The notes under the pieces are model-generated. The model ran no database searches and was not told the origin of the DNA. It saw only the letters and a program-made list of their open reading frames with translations. Below are positions 29,601 to 38,600 of a stretch of 64,000 nucleotides of DNA, piece after piece (the first letter of the stretch is position 1; every line of letters begins with the position of its first letter). Source of the DNA: Planktothrix sp. PCC 11201 (GTDB taxonomy: Bacteria > Cyanobacteriota > Cyanobacteriia > Cyanobacteriales > Microcoleaceae); contig NZ_LT797688.1 of the NCBI RefSeq assembly GCF_900009135.1, forward strand, positions 430,205 to 494,204, written 5' to 3'. Made by a program: the position numbers and the translations under genes.

Positions 29601-32600
29601 AGTTCTAGATCCTTTTTCGATCAGGCATTGAAACCACAATATCCAGTCAAGGGAATCTTCTGTTATTTCGCCTTTACAACAACCCAAAAGATCTATACAG
29701 CCGATGTATTCACTCCAATCTGTATCACTTTGTTCCAGTTGTGACTTGATGCTATTGAATTCAACGATCTGGCTGTTAGGAAATTCTTCTGCCAGCAAAG
29801 TCGCTAGTAATCGCGTTTCTTGATTACTGAGAATAGCAACTTTTCCCGTTAATTGTTTTTGGTATTGCGCTCGATCAAATATTGATTCATCAAGTACCCA
29901 ATACTTTTGTAGATAATGAATTTTTCGTGAGGTTGCACTATCTTGAGTTGTGTTTGGTTGGCGATCGAAACTGCTTTGAGCGAGTCCTGGGAGATCGAAC
30001 CAATAAAACTCTTTAGCAAAGGGATAGGTAGGAAGACTAATACGTTGGGGATTGCGGTTGTCATAGAACTTCTGCCAATCAATAGTGAAACCTCTCACCC
30101 ACAGATTTAGCAGTTTATTTATTCTCTTTGATGCGATCCATTCATCAATTATGGTGGAAAACTCTTCTTCACTGGCAAAATCTGCCAGTAAATCTCGATC
30201 CTGTTGCAAATGCCACCGATAAAGCAGTGGAATATCTTCCTGTCCTTCAACAAAGGACTTGAGTTTGTTTTCTAATTCATCCAAACTGCTCACAATCAGT
30301 GCTAGACGCTCTTCCATTGCTTCGCGTCCTGTTTGAAGAGTGTAAGCAATATCTTCTAATCGGGGTAGTTTAGCCTCAGTTTGAGCAATTAAAAAGTGCC
30401 TTAAATTGTCAGCCATTTTAATAAGTTGCTCGGTATTTTTTGCTGACAATACGATCGCTACAGGTTGATGAATATCCTCATTGACATACTCTAAAACATC
30501 CTCTTCTGCATACTCTTCGATAATCAAATGTGCATTTGAGCCGCCAGCACCAAAGGAAGAAATACCCGCTCGTCTTGGGTATTCTTTGACTTCGCCGTTG
30601 ATTTCAACAATAGGTCTTTTCCACTCCGAAAGAGTCTGCTGCACAACAAAAGGTGTTTTATCAAAAGCAATATTGGGGTTTAAATCTTCTGTGTGCAAAC
30701 TGGGAACAATCTGGCGGTGCTTGAGTTGCAGGATAATTTTGCATAGTCCGGCTATACCTGAAGCAGCTTCCAAATGTCCCAGATTGGATTTTGCAGAACC
30801 TATGGCACAAAAGCCAGTATCGGCTGTTTCTTTGTTAAAGGCTTGGGTTAAGCCAGTAATTTCTATTGGATCTCCTAATTCTGTTCCTGTTCCGTGTGCT
30901 TCTATGTAGCTAATACTGCGGGCATCAACGCCTGCTTTATTGAGTGTTTGGCGAATTAAATTTGCTTGGGCTTTTGGGTTAGGAACGGTGTAACCATTGG
31001 TTTTCCCGTCGTGATTCACATGACTGGCGCGAATAATGGCGTAGATGTTGTCGCGATCGCGAATAGCCGCAGATAATGGTTTAAGTAAAACCACCCCTAC
31101 GCCCTCTCCAGGCACAAAACCATTACCGCCCTTACCGAAGGCTTTGCACTTGCCATCCTTCGATAACATCCGCAACGCACACATCTGTACATAAGTAGAG
31201 GGGTGCAGATATAAGTTAACTCCACCTGCGAAGGCAAGTTGGCAGTTTTGACGACGTAAATGTTCGCAAGCTTCGTGAATAGCGATTAAGGATGATGAAC
31301 ACATCGTATCAATTGATAAACTTGGGCCTTGCAAATTCAAAAAATAAGATGTGCGGTTGGCGACTGAGCTAAAGGAGGTATGGGGAAAAACCTGTTCGCC
31401 GCGTTTCCATAGTTCTGGGCCATACAAGTCGAAGCCTGTTTTGGTGATTCCGGCAAATACTCCAACTTGTTGTTGATAGATCTCCCGTAAAGTGTCGCGG
31501 GTGTAGCCAGCGTCTTCTAGTGCTTCCCAAGAGGCTTGGAGAAATAAGCGTTCTTGGGGGTCAATACTTAAGACATCACGGGGAGGAATGCCAAAAAACA
31601 GCGGATCGAAATCTGCAAAACCTTCGAGAAAACTGCCCCATTTACTGTAACTTTTTCGTTGGGCGATCGCTTCATCGGCATCCTCAACAAAGAAGTCTTC
31701 TAATGACCAACGTGAGCTAGGAATTTCGCCAACGCAGTCAATTCCTGCTTGGAGATTTTGCCAATAAGCTTGTAGTGTATCGGCTTGGGAAAAGTGCCCG
31801 CTGACACCAATAATTGCGATCGCTTCTGTGACTTGGGAGTTTACCACATTTAGCACTTTCGATTTACTGATTGTAGTTTCAGGTAAAGGAGATTTGGCGA
31901 TCGCTTTTTTGTTTTTCAACCCAGTCCAAGTCATGCACTCCTGCGGGTATTCATCAACCAAATAAGCAACTAATGCCTGTGATGTTTGGTATTCAAAAAA
32001 CAAGGTTTGGGAAATTTCTGGAAAAACCTTTGCTAATTCCTGATTCAATTGGATAATAATCACGGAGTCTATACCGTAATGCTCAAATGCGTCTGATGCT
32101 TTAATCCGACTTGGTGCTAAACCGAAAGCTTCTCCCAAAAGACCTTTTAGTTGAATCAAAGTTTTTTCCTGAAGCTGTTGTTTTTCAACCTGTGTCAGTG
32201 ATTTTTCCTGATTATTTCCTTTTAGATTAATTTTTGATCGATCTGATGTTTTTTCTGTTGATTGCTCTCTTAGCAGCCATTTTTTCAAGGTTGGAAGATG
32301 ACCGCCTGCTACTAAAATCTGACTTGGCCCTGAAGCCAACCCCTTAAATAATGCCTGAACTCCTTGGACTGTATTGATCGTTTCTAGTCCCACGCTCTGC
32401 TTCATTGCTGCTTTGTGGTGAGCGTCCAGTTGCATTCCACCCGCTTCCCAAAGGGGCCAGTTAATAGAAAGTGTTTGTCCCCATCGTTGCCCAGCTTTGA
32501 CTAGATCGTTACGATAGCTGGAAAAGGCATCCATGAAGGCATTAGCGATCGCATAATCAGCCTGTCCTCTATTGCCCATTGTGCCCGAAATTGAGGAAAA

Positions 32601-35600
32601 CAACACCAAAAAATCAAGATTCAAATCTTTACTAGCTGCATCTAAATTAATCACACCTGCTACTTTTGGAGCCAATACTGACTGAAACTCGGCTGAGGTT
32701 TTTTTGATAATAAAATTATCCCGCACAATCCCCGCACAATGTAAAATACCATTCAATGAACCATATTCTTTTGTAATTCGTTGCATGAGCAGATCGACAT
32801 CATTTTTATTGCTGATATCAGCCTGCCAATACTCTACCCTTGCGCCAAGTTTTTGCAGTTGATGAAAAAGAGATTTTTGCTTTTCTAAACTTAGGTCTGA
32901 TCGCCCAGTTAAAATAATCGTAGAACTCTGGGTTTTAGTAGCAATTTCTTCGGCAAAAATCAAGCCCAAACCACCTGCACCACCAGTAATTAAATAAACG
33001 CCTCCTTCTCGCCAAGGGGTTTGGTAAGTGCGATTGGAAATGACAAGCTCTTTCCATGCCAATACTTTACGCTGCCCAAGATAATACCTAATCTGCTTAT
33101 CTTCTAGGCATTGACGATTTTCATTGAGTTTCTTCAGCAGACTAGTTTCCGTCTCGTCAGCAGAAACTTCAATTACCTGCCCGAATACTTTTGGGTTTTC
33201 CAGTTGAGCCGTTTTGAGTATACCGGAAATAGCCGATAAGCATTGTTTTTCTGTTTGTTGAGGAACCACACATTGAATAAAGGTTTTACCCCGATTTTTA
33301 CTAACTAGAATTTCCTGAATAATTTCAAATATTTTAGTAAAATGATCCTGATAAATTTTCTCTAAAGTTATGTTGTTGGGTAAAGTGTGAGCAGATGCTA
33401 AATGCACAAATTCAACACTTGGCATTTCGGATTGCATCTCCACCACAGAGATATGATCCATCCCAGATAATAAGACGAGATGCCGATCATACTCTAACGA
33501 TTCAACAGTTTGGGTAACAGCTTTTTCTTGCCAGTGTGGATAACAAATTAAAGTTTCTGATGAAGATGAAGACACTGTTGGCAGTTGTTCTATTTCTTGT
33601 TCGCGATCGCTACCAAAATACTCGCCAGTAAAAGGGTAAGTAGGCAACCCTGCTAATCGATGAAATAATCCAGATTGATAAAAAACACTCCAATCTACCG
33701 ATGTACCTTGCTCCCACAACTGAGCAAGTTGTTCTACTTTGCGATCGGATATTAATTTTTGAATTAAGGCTGTTTCTTCCTGATTATTTCTACTAACTAA
33801 TTTTTCATTTTCTGTGCTTTTTTCTCTATTTTCAAGCCATTGTTTTAACTGTTGAATCAGAGTTTGTTGATTATTTGCAATTAAAGCTAAACGATAGGTA
33901 AACGCTTCCCTTCCTACTTGAAAAGTATACAAGAAACGCTCAAATTGAATGCCGGGATTATCTTCCAGATATCGCTTTACATTGTAGGCATAGTGTTGTA
34001 AAGTTGACTCACTTTCAGCAGAAAGTAGAAATACGCCTGGTCTAAATACGTTGATTTCTGTTGGCGATCGAGGAATATAATGTTCCAGAACCAAGTGTGC
34101 GTTAGTGCCACTAAAACCAAATGAGCTAACCGCCGCCAGACGTGAACCCTGTGCATTCAGGGGCCAAGGTTTTAGCTGAGTATTAACGTAAACAGGACTG
34201 TTATCAAAATCAATGTGTTGATTGCCCCGATCAAAGTTAATTGATGGTGGTATTTGTTGGTGTTTCATACTCAGCAAAACTTTAATCACACCTAACACAC
34301 CAGCGGCAGCGGTTGTATGTCCTACGTTAGCTTTTAATGAACTGATCGCACAGAATTTTCGTTTTGCGGTAAAGGACTGAAAACTTTTATTAAGTGCATG
34401 AATCTCTATCGGATCGCCGAGTTTAGTAGCTGTTCCATGAGCTTCAATATACTGTAAATCTTCCAGATTAATATTAGCCTTTTGATAGACTAAACTTTCC
34501 AATTCACTTTGAGAAACAAAGCTAGGAACAGTCAAGCTAGAAGTTTGTCCATCCTGATTAATCCCACAACCTCGAATAATGCCATAAATTGCATCGCCAT
34601 CGCGCTGGGCTTCCTGCAAACGTTTAAGAATAACAACACCAACTCCATCACCAACTACAATTCCATCGGCATTGTCATCAAAGGGGCGGCACTGACCCGT
34701 TTTAGAAAGCATCCCTGCATTGTGCATGGCGATAAAAGTACCAGGATGCTGATAAAATGTCACGCCTCCAGCAATAGCAAGATTAATTTCACCATTTTTT
34801 AAAGCTTTGCTTGCCACATCAATAGCAACTAAAGAAGAAGAACAAGCTGTATTAATAGTCAGTGCAGGGCCTTTTAAGTCTAGGAAATAAGCTATACGTG
34901 CTGATAGAATACTTGTCTCTGAACCGAGCATATCAAAATGGGAAAAACCTTTGCCGAGTGAAGCACTTCCCATCGCACCTATATAAGTTCCTACAGCTTT
35001 TTTCTTTAATGACGAAGGTTTATAACCTGCATCTTCTAAAGCGCGATAACATTCTTCTAAAAGTATGCGTTGGGTTGCATCCATCGCTTTGGCTTCTCTG
35101 GGTGAGATATGAAAAAACAGCGAGTCAAAATAATCTAAATCGGGCATCATGCCATAGCGAATGGGAAAAGTTTCTGAACAATGGGAGGCGATATAGTCAA
35201 GCCATTCGGGTTTATTCAGGTCGGCAATACAATTTTTCCCTTGACTAACTACCTGCCAAAATTGCTCTTGATCTTTGGCTCCAGCACAGCGACAGGAAAT
35301 GCCGATAATCGCAATATCATTGTTTGTATTGTTGTTTATTACAGGTATTTTCTCTTCAATAAATGCAGCATATTTTTCTGCTGTTACTGATAGATTGTAA
35401 TTCCATGATCTAATCGGTTTACGCCCTAATTCAACTTGGATATATTGGGCTAAATCCTCTAAATTATGGCACTCAAATATTATACTGCTGGGCAAATACA
35501 GATCAAATTCTGTGTTAATAGCTTCCAATAATTCTACTGCATTTATAGAAGTAATTCCCAATTCTCCAAGTTGAAGTCGTTCTATAGATTTGAGTTCCTG

Positions 35601-38600
35601 TGCTGCAAATCCTAAGATGTTAACAAAAATGTTGACTAGGATGCTTTTTATTTTCTCTAAGTTAGGTACATTCTCATTAAGTGTGGGAGGCGAAATTTCT
35701 TTAGACTTGTTCACAGATAGCTCAGTTTTTTTCAGTCCTCCCATTGGTGGATAAGGGATATGACCAATCCGCAACATTTCATCTAATGCGTGGCTATATG
35801 GTGTTTGATTGGCGATTTTTTGGGTGTTATAATCACGCCGTTCTTGTTCGCTGCGCTGAGTATCTTTTCTCAATTTTAACAAGTTATAAGTAATCCAACC
35901 TTTTTCTAGTGCGATCGCTTGATTAGCATAATTACGATAACTATCCTGACTCACTTTCGGCAAATGCTTGGTATGTTCAGCGTGTTCTGGATCATAAAGA
36001 TAGTTGGAAATTTCCCTCGATACATCAATAATTTCATCAATAATTAAATTGTGTTTTGATAACAGGTCAATCCACTGTTGTTGAGTAGGGATACTAATTT
36101 CCACATTCGGATCGACAATACTACCTCGCAGATTGCCGATATAATCCATGAGCAAAATTTTTCCGTTCTCACTAAGCGCGTCTGCCATTTTCCGAAACAA
36201 AGCATCTTTATCACGAATATGAAAAGTGACTTCAACGCCGAGAATAATGTCACAGCGATCGGGGAATTTATCTTTTGAACTATCTTTGTGATAAATATGA
36301 GCGCGGGAACCCAAATTCATATTTTCAATCCGGCGATTTCCCAAAACTGCTTGAGATTCAGTAATCGTAAAACCGTAAGTTTGAATATGAGGATAAAGTG
36401 CGGCGATTTGAATTACATCCGTTCCATGACCGCATCCAATATCAAGAACAGTGTGAATTTTGGCAAAGTTTTCCCGACAAAAAAGAACCTGACGGACTTC
36501 CCGTTGTTTTTCTTTAATCATTTCTAGTTCTTCGGGATACTTTGCCGCATTCATAGCCACACGAGTCATCGAAAAGCCGGGAATTCTTTGGGGAAAAGCG
36601 CCGAAAGTTAAATACTCTTCCTGAAATTCTTCATCACAATCTTGTGACATTCTTGTATAAAATTCAACGACTTTATTTTCTTCCCCGCTTGGCTCTAAGT
36701 TGCGATTATTCTCTAAGTTACATTCAGCTTCTGAAGGTTGATTCTCATGAGGAACGATCGAGCAAGTTCTTCTCACAAAAGGATAAGTTGGCAAACCATT
36801 AATCCTGTCTAAAATTCTTTCATTATGCCACTCATCCCAAGGAATAGTATTACCTTGTACCCAAAGTTCAGCCACAGCGAGAGCATTATCAGCATCACCT
36901 TCTTTTACCCTTGCTGCTACTGCTTCTGGATTCTTGATTTTCGCTTGTGTTAAATCACCGTAAAAACCTACTTCACCTAGTTCACGGGTTTCCAGCCAAC
37001 GATTAAGATATTTCTCAATTTCCTGCGATTGTTTAACTACAAAAGCTAGGCGACAGGTCATACTTTCCCGGCCTACTTGTAGGGTGTAAGCTATCGATGA
37101 TAGATTGAGATTTTGATGATTCTTTAAGTAGATTAACCAGTCCTGAACATATTGTTCTAAGCGTTCTTCATTTTTGGCTGATAAAACAAACAATACAGGC
37201 TCCTGGCTCTCGCTCACAGGCTCTACATTAACAGCGTATTCCTCCACAATCACACAAGCATTCACCCCGCCAGCGCCAATGTTCATAATCCCGGCTCTCC
37301 GAGGGACTTCTACTCCATCGACGCTCACGGGTTTCCATTCGCTAAGGTCTTGTTGTAACTCAAAGGGTAGTCGCTGGAAATCAATACTAGGACTGAGTTC
37401 TCTGGAACGCAAGGTGGGTACTAGGGTTTTATTGTGCAATGATAAAATGACTTTGGTCAGTTGCGACATTCCCGATGCTGATTCGCAGTGTCCGATATTG
37501 GGTTTGACTGAGCCAATGCGATAGGCTCCTTCAACATGATAACGATCGCAAAAAACCTCAGTCAATGCACTTGCTTCTATCGCATCACCCATTTCTGAAC
37601 CTTGTGCTGTGGCTTCAATATAACTGATGCTTCGCGCATCAATGCCACTATCTTGCAAAGCTTGGCGAATCACAGTGGCTTTTGGTTCAGGATTGGGGGT
37701 TTTATAGCCATTTGTCTTACCATCATGATTGACCGCACTACCTCGAATCAAGGCATAGATGCGATCGCGATCTTTAATCGCTCGATCGTAAGATTTAAGA
37801 ATAACAACCCCAACTCCTTCTCCGGGAACAAAACCATCACCATCTTTTTCAAAAGCAGCACAAATCGAACTGCTGGAAACAAATTTTCCTAAAGAAAGTT
37901 CGAGATAGGACGAGGGATGTGCATATAAATTTACACCCCCAACTATAGCCATATCTCCCTTACCAGAATGAATATATTCACAAGCTTCATGTATAGCAAC
38001 TAAAGAAGAGGAACACATCGTATCGATCGGAAAACTCGGCCCTTGGAGATTCAGGAAATAAGAAACCCGATTTACTAGAGAGGCATAAGATGTAGCTGGA
38101 AAAATAGCGTTGTGATCGCTATTTTCAAATTCTGTGCGATATAAATTAAAGCCTTGTTTTGTAATCCCGGCAAAAACACCAATTCTTTGCCGTAAATCAG
38201 CGGATATATGGGAAGGTGAATACCCAGCATCTTCTAGAGCTTTCCAACTTTCCTCAAGGAATAGGCGTTCCTGGGGATCAATATTAGCTGCTTCACGGGG
38301 GGTCATGTTAAAGAACATCGGATCAAATTGATCGAAGTCCTCTAAAAAACCACCCCATTTGCTATAACTTTTTCCTAATTTCACTGCTTGATTACGATCG
38401 GGATGATAATGATGTTGCCAATCCCAACGTTGCTTAGGAATCTCCTCAATGCAGCATTCGCCGTTTTGCAATTTTTGCCAAAATTCGGCTATTGTTTTCG
38501 CTTTTGGATAACGACCACTCAATCCGATAATAGCGATCGGTTGTTTTGTAGCAATATTTGGGATTAAAACAGGCTGAGTTTTGACAGATTCAACTTTTAG

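Noticed and set aside
30481-30909. 142-codon open frame on the plus strand
   Set aside because: It is antisense to a conserved KS core in PKS-B; its length follows from the codon use of the real gene.
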